17,726 nt of DNA from CAYUIG01 sp964444685 (lineage in GTDB: Bacteria; Gemmatimonadota; Gemmatimonadetes; Longimicrobiales; RSA9), in NCBI GenBank assembly GCA_964444685.1, contig CAYUIG010000060.1, positions 1-17,726 on the forward strand. The letters are read 5' to 3'. The number at the start of each line of letters is the position of its first letter. Within the stretch, counting starts at the first letter, position 1. Both the position numbers and the translations under genes were made by a program. Below the pieces are notes generated by a model. It saw only the letters and a list, made by a program, of their open reading frames with translations, was not told the DNA's origin and searched no databases. Below, one piece after another: positions 1 to 4,991 of this stretch.

Positions 1-698
1 TCGTACGTGAGCGTGTGCCGCACGTTCACGTTCTCGGGGAATGCGAGCGCGCGCGAGATGTAGCTGCGCGCCGTGTCCAGCCGCCGCACGCCCCAGTCGC
101 GCCGCTGCGCCTGCGAGAGCGGCGAGAGGAGCGGCGTGTCGCCCTCGTAGAACTCCGTCACATCCAGTACGACGCTCGCGGAGTCCGGCCCGATCGCGGC
201 GACCGGGAACGACGCGACGATCGGCGGCAGGTTGTTCGCGACCACGCTCTGCACGATCGCCGCCGTGTCCGCCGCCACCTGCTGGTACGACTGCTTGCGC
301 ACGAGCACGCGGTTGCCCATGCGCTCGAACGTCAGCACCTGCGAGTTCGTCTCCATGCCCGCGGTCGTGAAGCCGCTGTAGTTCGCGGGCACACTCGCCA
401 CGCGCGAGATCAGCAGCATCTCGCGACCGAGCAGCGAGTCCGGGATCTGGAAGAAGAGTTTGTCGTCCGTGCGATGCACGATGAACATGCCGCTGTCCAC
501 ACGCGCGCTCGCAGGCACGACCTGGCGGAACGGACGGGGGCCGGAAGCCTGCGATCGGCCGCCGCCTCCAGCGGCCGCCTCGCCGGCCGGGGGCGGTGTG
601 GGACGGGCGGGCGGCTCCTTCGCACCGCACGCCGCGGACAGGATCAGCGCCGCGAGCGTGAGCGCCCGCGAACCATGGGAGAGCATCGTCGCATTCAT
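1..698 (-). CDS. Zinc metalloprotease-like lipoprotein (DUF5118/DUF5117 type), N-terminal part only
   Basis: The reading frame opens with ATG at 698 and stays open to base 1, so about 232 N-terminal residues are visible and the rest lies outside the window. The start gives a charged N-terminus, a short hydrophobic stretch (LTLAALILSAACG) and a lipobox-like AAC, so export as a lipoprotein is likely. A Pro/Gly/Ala-rich linker follows. Then comes a region with FIVHRTDDKLFFQIPDSLLG and REMLLISRVA, a pattern I associate with the DUF5118/DUF5117 N-terminus of large secreted metalloproteases carrying a C-terminal HExxH domain (DUF4953). The catalytic part would lie to the left and cannot be checked here. 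It is 112 bp downstream of the beta-propeller lipoprotein gene, on the same strand. The family call rests on remembered sequence pattern; the lipoprotein signal is seen directly. Confidence 0.78.
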   Translation of the reverse strand, partial: MNATMLSHGSRALTLAALILSAACGAKEPPARPTPPPAGEAAAGGGGRSQASGPRPFRQVVPASARVDSGMFIVHRTDDKLFFQIPDSLLGREMLLISRVASVPANYSGFTTAGMETNSQVLTFERMGNRVLVRKQSYQQVAADTAAIVQSVVANNLPPIVASFPVAAIGPDSASVVLDVTEFYEGDTPLLSPLSQAQRRDWGVRRLDTARSYISRALAFPENVNVRHTLTY

Positions 699-810
699 GG
701 CTGAGTCTTCGGGTGGGAGATGCGTTGCCGAGCAGGAAAGTCTAACCGAAACGCCGACCGGGCAAGCCGCAGGGGACGGATGCCCGGCCGGCGGGGCGGA
801 ACCCGTTGAT

Positions 811-2013
811 TCAGCGCGTCAGAGCGTGCAGGCGGAGGTGCTGCACGTCGAACGGGTCTTCCCAGAGGCCGAGCACGTAATCCTCTCCGATCTGCAGCGG
901 ATCGAAGCGCTCGGGAAATGCGACGCGCGCGATCGCGATCCCGTCCGGCTCGAACACCGTCCACGTCGCCGACTCCTCGCCCGGCGCGCGGTAGTCTTCC
1001 ACCCATAGGTACCCGAGGTCGTCGGTTCGCACGCGGCCGTGCGCAGGCATGGTCTCCGGAATCGGCATGTCGCTCAGCACGCGGTCCAGCTCGCGCCGCG
1101 CATTCGGATCCGCGTATCGCGCGAACTGCTGCTCGCGCCATGTCGCGAGCGCAGCGTCGGTCGCCGGCCTCGGCTCGCCGCCGCGACGCACGAGCATCCG
1201 CAGCTCGCCGTCCGGTGACAGCAGGCGGATCTCGTACCGTTCGTTGTCGCTCGAGTACAACCGGTCGCCCGTGGCGACGTTTTCCGAACTGCGTGCGAAC
1301 GGCGCCTGGTAGACGCGGAAGCCATCGCCGATCGGCTCGTAGTAGATCTCATTCGACAGGAACGTCCCGAGTTCCGCCGCCTGCGCACCGGTCGGGTCGA
1401 AGCGGTAGAGCTGAACCTCCTGTCGCATCCGGCCCTGCGGCGGGTTGTTCCGCACGTCAATGAATGCCGTCGCGATGAGCGACCCGTCGCCGAACACCTC
1501 GTGCGCCGCCGCCAGCGCCGGACTGCCGTCCGGTTTCGTCAGCCGATACTCGCGCGCGTACGTCCCGTCCGGTGCGAACACGGAGGCGCGGTGCAGGGCG
1601 ACATCGTACACGACGATCGAATCACTCTGTGTGCGGCCGGCATAGGAAATCTGCCGGAACTCTCCGGGACCCTCACCCTCACCGCCGCTCGAGGACAGGT
1701 ATCGGCCGTCGGCGCCATAGAACTTGAGCCGCGCGTCGCTACGGTCCGCCGCCACGACCCGGCCGTCCGACAGCCGGAACGCATGCCAGATCTGGAACAG
1801 CTGCCCATCCACCGATTCCATGGCGCCGCCGAACTCCACCTGGTGCGTTGAAGCGAGCGTCCACGTCTCGAGTTCCTCCGTCCCCGCGTGCTCGACGATC
1901 CGGATGCCCGCGCTGTCTCGCACCGTCACGCTCTCCGGCCGGCCGCCCGTCATCTCGCACGCCGCGGCCAACAGCCCGAGCACGACCACAATCACACCAG
2001 TTCGTGTCCTCAT
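811..2013 (-). CDS. 6-bladed beta-propeller lipoprotein
   Basis: About 400 residues. The start is set at the ATG at 2013, because GGAGA precedes it by a few bases and because it gives a clean lipoprotein signal (MRTRTGVIVVVLGLLAAACE, Cys at 19). The frame is open further upstream to 2076, but that part overlaps the toxin gene and would bury the signal. After the signal comes RDSAGIRIVE, then propeller-like blades with repeated small motifs: LSDGRVVAADRSDARLKFY, GEGEGPGEF, VFAPDGTYAREYRL, YLWVEDYR and VFEPDGIAIARVAFP. The G-E-G-P-G-E-F blade motif is typical of NHL-like 6-bladed propeller lipoproteins abundant in Gemmatimonadota. The ligand is unknown, and no catalytic motif is seen. The gene starts 17 bp after the toxin stop, so it may be read through from the toxin-antitoxin promoter, although it is not an expected partner of it. 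Confidence 0.83.
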   Translation of the reverse strand: MRTRTGVIVVVLGLLAAACEMTGGRPESVTVRDSAGIRIVEHAGTEELETWTLASTHQVEFGGAMESVDGQLFQIWHAFRLSDGRVVAADRSDARLKFYGADGRYLSSSGGEGEGPGEFRQISYAGRTQSDSIVVYDVALHRASVFAPDGTYAREYRLTKPDGSPALAAAHEVFGDGSLIATAFIDVRNNPPQGRMRQEVQLYRFDPTGAQAAELGTFLSNEIYYEPIGDGFRVYQAPFARSSENVATGDRLYSSDNERYEIRLLSPDGELRMLVRRGGEPRPATDAALATWREQQFARYADPNARRELDRVLSDMPIPETMPAHGRVRTDDLGYLWVEDYRAPGEESATWTVFEPDGIAIARVAFPERFDPLQIGEDYVLGLWEDPFDVQHLRLHALTR

Positions 2014-2029
2014 CACGTCTCCGCGCCTG

Positions 2030-2785
2030 TCAGATCGCAGGTGACGGCAGCACGCCGTCCACCAGGAAGTCTTCACGAGGATACACGAACGACGCCCGCT
2101 CGAACCAGTCGCGCCCGCGCATCTCTACACGCTCCGGCGTCGCCGTGCAGTGCCAGTTCACGAACTCGCGCGGACGCGCACGGCCGAACGCCGCCGGATC
2201 CATCACGGCGACGTTTACGCCGCCACTCACGTCACGCGCCGAAGGATACCGGAACGCCTCCACTTCATCCGCGCGCATCGCCGCACCCATCGCCTGTGTG
2301 GCCGCGTAGCTCACGGGTGATGCAATCGCCTGCCGGTGCGTATCGAACGGCGGCGCGGCGAGGTCCGCACCGCGAGCGGTTCGCACACGCACACGGAACG
2401 TCGTGAGCTGCGTCGCAACCGGACCGAGTTCGGCGCGTGAGCCGGCGAGGAACAGGAGACGGTAGTATGCGACCTCTGCGAAGGTCGTGCGTACCGACTC
2501 CGAACCGTACCAGATTCCCCTCTCGTAACGCGTACCGAAGCGCGATCCGTGACGCAGGGGAGGGTAGCGGAAGGGCGTGGAGAGGAGATAGTGCAGCCGC
2601 AGCGACGTGCGGAGCGGCGGCTTGACGCCGTCGATCAGCTCCTCGAGTACCGCCTGCTCCGCGTCCGTGTCCACCAGCTTGCGTGTCGAGACCTGAGTTT
2701 GCGACTCGACCGCGCGCCACGGATCCGCGGACAGCGGCTTCAGCTCAGAGACGCCCCCGCATTCCGTCCAGATACTGGACGACAT
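2030..2785 (-). CDS. RES-domain toxin (NAD+-degrading family), Xre-RES module
   Basis: A 251-residue RES family protein (PF08808). The family consumes NAD+ by phosphorolysis or hydrolysis and is held inactive by a cognate Xre-type antitoxin. The diagnostic residues are visible: Arg82 in GSRFG, Glu104 in TTFAEVAYYR and Ser182 in RYPSAR. The late core SGGVNVAVMDPAAF is also typical. The start chosen is ATG 2785, since GGAGGG lies 8 bases upstream. It overlaps the antitoxin 3' end by 41 bp, so the two genes are probably translationally coupled. The longer frame to 2896 adds only Arg-rich shadow sequence. No ATG, GTG or TTG was seen between 2785 and the antitoxin stop. About 55 residues precede the first strongly RES-like sequence, so a somewhat later start cannot be excluded. 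All three key residues are present, so it looks intact. Confidence 0.9.
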   Translation of the reverse strand: MSSSIWTECGGVSELKPLSADPWRAVESQTQVSTRKLVDTDAEQAVLEELIDGVKPPLRTSLRLHYLLSTPFRYPPLRHGSRFGTRYERGIWYGSESVRTTFAEVAYYRLLFLAGSRAELGPVATQLTTFRVRVRTARGADLAAPPFDTHRQAIASPVSYAATQAMGAAMRADEVEAFRYPSARDVSGGVNVAVMDPAAFGRARPREFVNWHCTATPERVEMRGRDWFERASFVYPREDFLVDGVLPSPAI

Positions 2786-3116
2786 CGACCAGTCCCTCCA
2801 CCGTCTCGATCCGCTCCGCCGGGACGCCACCGACGTGGTCGTTCTCCGCACGCAGCCACGCCCGCGCCTGTACGTCCGACCCGCCCACCAGGGCATCCAG
2901 GCTCCGGTACAGCCGCAGGAACAGCAGTGACAGCTCGCCCTCCTTGCCGCCCGGATCGATGCGACGGCTCCCGCTCAACCGCGACACCGACGCCTCGCTG
3001 CTCCCGATCACGCGCGCGAGCTCGCGGTTCTTCAGCCCCAGCCGGGCGCTCGCCGAAAGCAGAGCCCGGGTCAGCACTTCGGCCGGATCCGGTGTGGGCA
3101 GGGGTCGTGTGCTCAT
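2745..3116 (-). CDS. Xre/MbcA/ParS-type antitoxin
   Basis: A 123-residue partner of the RES toxin. Residues about 26-49 (LGLKNRELARVIGSSEASVS) form an Xre-like helix-turn-helix for operator binding. The C-terminal half (LFLRLYRSLDALVGG, ARAWLRAENDHVGGVPAERI, VEGLVDVVQYLDGM) matches the MbcA/ParS/Xre toxin-binding domain (PF09722, formerly DUF2384), which caps the toxin's NAD site. The start is ATG 3116, because AGGAG lies 6 bases upstream; the frame remains open to 3158 but without such a site. It is first in the order antitoxin then toxin, as usual for this family, and overlaps the toxin by 41 bp. Autoregulation through the 3117-3200 interval is expected from the family. A weak promoter is visible there (TTGCAA, 17 bp, TATTTT on the minus strand), but it would leave almost no leader. 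Confidence 0.9.
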   Translation of the reverse strand: MSTRPLPTPDPAEVLTRALLSASARLGLKNRELARVIGSSEASVSRLSGSRRIDPGGKEGELSLLFLRLYRSLDALVGGSDVQARAWLRAENDHVGGVPAERIETVEGLVDVVQYLDGMRGRL

Positions 3117-3125
3117 GGTTTCTCC

Positions 3126-3157
3126 TGCAAAAATACCCAAAGCATCCATCATTTGCA
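3126..3157 (-). promoter_or_regulatory. Possible antitoxin promoter/operator
   Basis: On the minus strand TTGCAA (3153-3158) and TATTTT (3130-3135) are 17 bp apart, giving 4/6 matches to each sigma-70 box. The same stretch carries inverted hexamers TGCAAA (3126-3131) and TTTGCA (3152-3157), which could be antitoxin half-sites. The predicted transcript would begin at or inside the AGGAG ribosome site, which argues against this being the only promoter. Tentative. Confidence 0.3.
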
Positions 3158-3199
3158 ACCTGCCCTGCCTGGCGGATCCTCGCGCACCGTCGTCTCGAT

Positions 3200-3236
3200 G
3201 TAAAGAGTCCTTGACGTGAAGTCAAAGGTGCTTTAC
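3200..3236 (+). promoter_or_regulatory. Double 16-bp operator in front of the membrane-protein/HTH cassette
   Basis: Site 1 is GTAAAGAGTCCTTGAC (3200-3215). Site 2 is GTCAAAGGTGCTTTAC (3221-3236). Site 2 read on the minus strand is GTAAAGCACCTTTGAC and matches site 1 at 12 of 16 positions, including GTAAAG at one end and TTGAC at the other. The two sites are therefore inverted copies of one imperfect dyad, with centres 21 bp apart (two helical turns). They contain the -35 box and most of the spacer of the promoter at 3211-3239. I infer that the HTH protein encoded at 3673-3876 binds here and represses its own operon; the Xre antitoxin in the opposite direction is the other candidate. Confidence 0.65.
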
Positions 3237-3239
3237 TTT
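3211..3239 (+). promoter_or_regulatory. Sigma-70-type promoter for the 3281-3876 operon
   Basis: The -35 box TTGACG (3211-3216) and the -10 box TACTTT (3234-3239) are separated by exactly 17 bp, which places the start of transcription near 3246 and leaves a leader of about 35 bases. The boxes match 5/6 and 4/6 of consensus. The -35 box lies inside operator site 1, and the -10 box overlaps the end of site 2. Confidence 0.65.
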
Positions 3240-3280
3240 GCTCCAGAGCACTTGGACCCACACCTGGCGAGGAGGCCGCG

Positions 3281-3676
3281 ATGGCGACGAGGGCGAAAGG
3301 TGACGTGAGTGGAGTGGTAAGGATCGGGACGTTCGCGTTGTGGGGCATCTCGTACATCGCGGCGCGGCTGGGAATCGAGGTGCTGGAGCCCGGGACGCTG
3401 CGCACCGCGCTGGCGGTGCTGCCCGCGCTGCCGTTCGTCGGGGTCCTGTGGGTGATGTTCCGCGGGATCGCGAACGCGGATGAGTTGGAGCGACGCACCC
3501 ACCTCGAGGCACTGGCGCTGGCCTTCCCGCTGACGATGCTGATGCTGATGGTGCTCGGGCTGCTGGACCTGGCGGTGGATCTGAATCCGGACGACTGGAG
3601 CTACCGCCACCTCTGGCCGTTCATGGTGGTGTTCTGGCTGCTGGGGCTGGTGAACGCGCGGCGGCGGTACGCATGA
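3281..3676 (+). CDS. Small four-helix membrane protein of an HTH-linked cassette
   Basis: 131 residues, ATG at 3281 preceded by GAGGAGG at 3269-3275. Four hydrophobic segments are visible: about residues 12-35 (VVRIGTFALWGISYIAARLG), 40-62 (LRTALAVLPALPFVGVLWVM), 74-97 (ALALAFPLTMLMLMVLGLLD) and 108-125 (HLWPFMVVFWLLGLVNA). The charged patch ANADELERRTHLEA between the second and third helices is typical of small membrane proteins encoded just ahead of a 65-75 residue HTH regulator. Their function is generally undetermined. The stop overlaps the regulator's start (ATGA at 3673-3676), so the two are one translation-coupled unit. Expression is probably controlled by the double operator at 3200-3236. 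No enzymatic motif is visible. Confidence 0.85.
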   Translation: MATRAKGDVSGVVRIGTFALWGISYIAARLGIEVLEPGTLRTALAVLPALPFVGVLWVMFRGIANADELERRTHLEALALAFPLTMLMLMVLGLLDLAVDLNPDDWSYRHLWPFMVVFWLLGLVNARRRYA

Positions 3677-3876
3677 AGAACCGTCTGAAGATGCTGCGTG
3701 CCGAGCACGGCTGGACACAGCAGGAGCTGGCCGAGAAGGCCGGCGTGTCGCGGCAGACGATCCATGCGATCGAGGCGGAGAAGTACGATCCGAGCCTGCC
3801 GTTGGCGTTTCGATTTGCTTCGTTGTTCGGGCTGCCGATCGAGGAGATCTTCTTGCCGGATCTGAACGACGGGTGA
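3673..3876 (+). CDS. Small HTH_3 (Xre-family) transcriptional regulator
   Basis: A 67-residue protein that is essentially one Cro/C1-type helix-turn-helix. MKNRLKMLRAEHGWTQQELA is followed by the recognition helix region KAGVSRQTIHAIEAEKYDPS and then the LPLAFRFASLFGLPIEEIF tail that closes the five-helix bundle. The length and the tail match the YozG-like family of stand-alone HTH regulators paired with a membrane protein. The ATG at 3673 overlaps the stop of the upstream gene. Such proteins usually bind a short dyad as a dimer, and the best dyads nearby are the two sites at 3200-3236. The cassette ends at 3876 with no clear terminator hairpin. Confidence 0.93.
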   Translation: MKNRLKMLRAEHGWTQQELAEKAGVSRQTIHAIEAEKYDPSLPLAFRFASLFGLPIEEIFLPDLNDG

Positions 3877-3918
3877 TGGCGGGAGGCGTGAATCGGGAGA
3901 CGAACACCGGGGGTACGG

Positions 3919-3962
3919 TCTCAGGACATAGGTAACAGGTTGTCTCAGCACATAGGTAACAC
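3919..3962 (+). repeat. Terminal sequence of an insertion-sequence remnant: two 20-bp direct repeats
   Basis: TCTCAGGACATAGGTAACAG (3919-3938) and TCTCAGCACATAGGTAACAC (3943-3962) are 18/20 identical and 24 bp apart. The (A)CATAGGTAACA core resembles the ends of IS481-like elements with an integrase-core transposase, which commonly carry such duplicated transposase-binding sites. The transposase remnant starts about 90 bp further in, as expected for this end. No matching inverted copy (TGTTACCTATG) is present downstream, so the opposite end is lost. Confidence 0.65.
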
Positions 3963-4051
3963 TTGGCGATGTTGCTCCAGTGCCAGAAGCGCCTCCGTGT
4001 ACAGAAGCGCCACCGGGCCACACAAAGAGTACGGCACCGAAGGAGGTGCCG

Positions 4052-4240
4052 ATGCCATGGCGGCAGACGAGCCGAGTGGAAGACCGGGAGCGGTTTGTCA
4101 CGGACGCCCTGTCTTGGGCTGTACCCCTTTGCCGAGGTATGCCGCCTGTACGGCGCGAGCCGGAAGTCGGGCTGTCTCATGGCTGCGGAGGTGGCAGGGC
4201 GGGGGTGCGAACGCCCTGCGGGATCGATCCCGGCTCCAGG
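4052..4240 (+). pseudogene. Broken, truncated IS481-like transposase (N-terminal HTH part)
   Basis: ATG at 4052 has AGGAGG at 4041-4046. The similarity to an IS481/IS3-superfamily transposase N-terminus runs through all three frames: MPWRQTSRVEDRERFVTDAL (from 4052), then GLYPFAEVCRLYGASRKSG (4116-4172), then SWLRRWQGGGANALRDRSR (4177-4236). Two single-base insertions, near 4113 and 4173, account for the shifts. This corresponds to the helix-turn-helix region (GLY...LCRLYGISRKTGYKWL in intact relatives). The rest, including the DDE integrase core, is missing: the similarity stops at about 4240, where a perfect inverted repeat begins. It is a dead fragment. The family name is from memory of the motif and is less certain than the fact of a frameshifted transposase. 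Confidence 0.72.
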
Positions 4241-4274
4241 CTCCAATCCCGGCGCGACGGCGCCGGGATTGGAG
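4241..4274. repeat. Perfect 14-bp inverted repeat with a 6-base loop
   Basis: CTCCAATCCCGGCG (4241-4254) and CGCCGGGATTGGAG (4261-4274) are exact reverse complements around CGACGG. The stem is very stable as RNA. There is no T-run after it, so it is not a classical intrinsic terminator. It begins exactly where the transposase similarity ends, which suggests it belongs to whatever replaced the rest of the element. Confidence 0.8.
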
Positions 4275-4306
4275 AAGCTGTTGATGGCGAGGCGCCGCAG
4301 CAGCTC

Positions 4307-4572
4307 GAATCGACCGTTGGACGCCTTTGCGGCGCCATCCGCCGCGATCTCGTCAAACGCCGTTTGGGCGCATCAGCCGTTGACGTGTTTTGCGGCGGCG
4401 GTGCGCGCCCCAGCCTAGCGCCGATGGCGCGAAGGTGGACGAAATCGCCGCAAACGCGTCAACCGGAGGTGCGCGAATCGGCCGTTCGACGCGTTTGCGG
4501 CGCCATTCGCCGTCAACGCGTCAATCGCCCCTCTCGAGAATCGGCCGTTGACGAGTTTGCGGCGGATTCGCG
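4307..4572. repeat. Cluster of degenerate GC-rich repeats around a GTTTGCGGCG core
   Basis: Four plus-strand copies share the pattern GAATCGGCCGTT-GACGCGTTTGCGGCG: 4307-4344, 4371-4401 (weaker), 4475-4512 and 4538-4572. One inverted copy lies at about 4435-4466, whose CGCCGCAAACGCGTC (4446-4460) is an exact reverse complement of 4488-4502. The copies pair up at 63-64 bp spacing (4307/4371 and 4475/4538), as if a two-copy segment had been duplicated and then diverged. No open frame here has gene-like composition or a ribosome site. Intergenic repeat is the safest call. Confidence 0.6.
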
Positions 4573-4815
4573 TGGGGTCCGCCTGCGAGCGCCGCGAACG
4601 CGGCGGAAACCAGACTCCAGCGGGTGAGGCGGGAAAGGCGGAGGTGGGGAGGCGGGAGGCGGAAAGGCGGGCCCCGCCTCAACCCGCAGTGCGTTCCCCA
4701 ACGAGGCGTGGGCCGCACCGGCCGCCGCGTCAGCGGCGACTTCGCGCGCCGCACGAGGAAACAGAAGGCTCTCCTGATCTGAGGCGCGCGCTGTCGGAGC
4801 CGCAGCGGCGGCCGG
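4573..4815. other. GC-rich stretch without a recognisable gene, with a G-rich tract
   Basis: The stretch includes a purine-rich, G-rich tract at 4622-4671 with five runs of three or more G separated by 4-12 bases. It ends in the near-palindrome AGGCGGG-C-CCCGCCT (4665-4679). I see no conserved coding sequence on either strand; minus-strand frames through here are Arg/Pro-rich, as expected of shadow frames. Confidence 0.5.
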
Positions 4816-4945
4816 TCGGCCCACGCTGCAGGAGGAAATCCCTCGAGTCGGCCCACGCTGCAGGAGGAAATCCCTCGAGTCGGCCCACGCTGCAGGAGGA
4901 AAAATCCACGAGCCGGCCCACGCTGCAGGAGGAAAGCCACTCGAG
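4816..4945. repeat. Four tandem copies of a 32-33 bp repeat, with a degenerate fifth
   Basis: The unit is TCGGCCCACG followed by CTGCAGGAGGAAATCCCTCGAG. Copies 1 and 2 (4816-4847, 4848-4879) are identical. Copies 3 (4880-4912) and 4 (4913-4945) are 33 bp with a few changes. A shortened fifth copy (CCG plus TCAGGAGGA, 4946-4957) follows. Every copy holds AGGAGGAAA, the palindrome CTGCAG and the purine-rich centre; copies 1, 2 and 4 also hold CTCGAG. The period is not a multiple of three and rotates all frames, so it is not a protein repeat. There are no unique spacers, so it is not a CRISPR array. It ends about 45 bp before the multicopper oxidase start. Confidence 0.9.
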
Positions 4946-4956
4946 CCGTCAGGAGG

Positions 4957-4985
4957 ATGACCCACCAACCCGAATCCGTTAGAAT
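4957..4985 (+). promoter_or_regulatory. Promoter abutting the multicopper oxidase start
   Basis: The -35-like ATGACC (4957-4962, 4/6) and the -10 TAGAAT (4980-4985, 5/6) are 17 bp apart. A start of transcription 6-8 bases after the -10 falls on 4991-4993, which is the GTG start codon at 4992. Together with the lack of a ribosome site in the last 30 bases before the GTG, this suggests a leaderless transcript. Confidence 0.5.
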
Positions 4986-4991
4986 GCCGAA

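Noticed and set aside
15..704. 229-residue plus-strand frame at the left edge
   Set aside because: It is antisense to the lipoprotein metalloprotease N-terminus, is Arg/His-rich and has no domain pattern.
2786..2896. Longer RES toxin starting at 2896
   Set aside because: The added 37 residues are Arg/Ser/Trp-rich shadow sequence of the antitoxin's toxin-binding domain; ATG 2785 has a far better ribosome site.
3233..4246. 337-residue minus-strand frame across the HTH cassette and the IS remnant
   Set aside because: It is antisense to the HTH and membrane-protein genes and has Pro/Arg/His-rich shadow composition and no ribosome site.
4241..4274. Intrinsic transcription terminator
   Set aside because: The stem is perfect, but no T-run follows on either side and no intact gene ends next to it.
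4816..4945. CRISPR array
   Set aside because: The 32-33 bp units follow each other directly with no unique spacers, and no cas gene is in the window.
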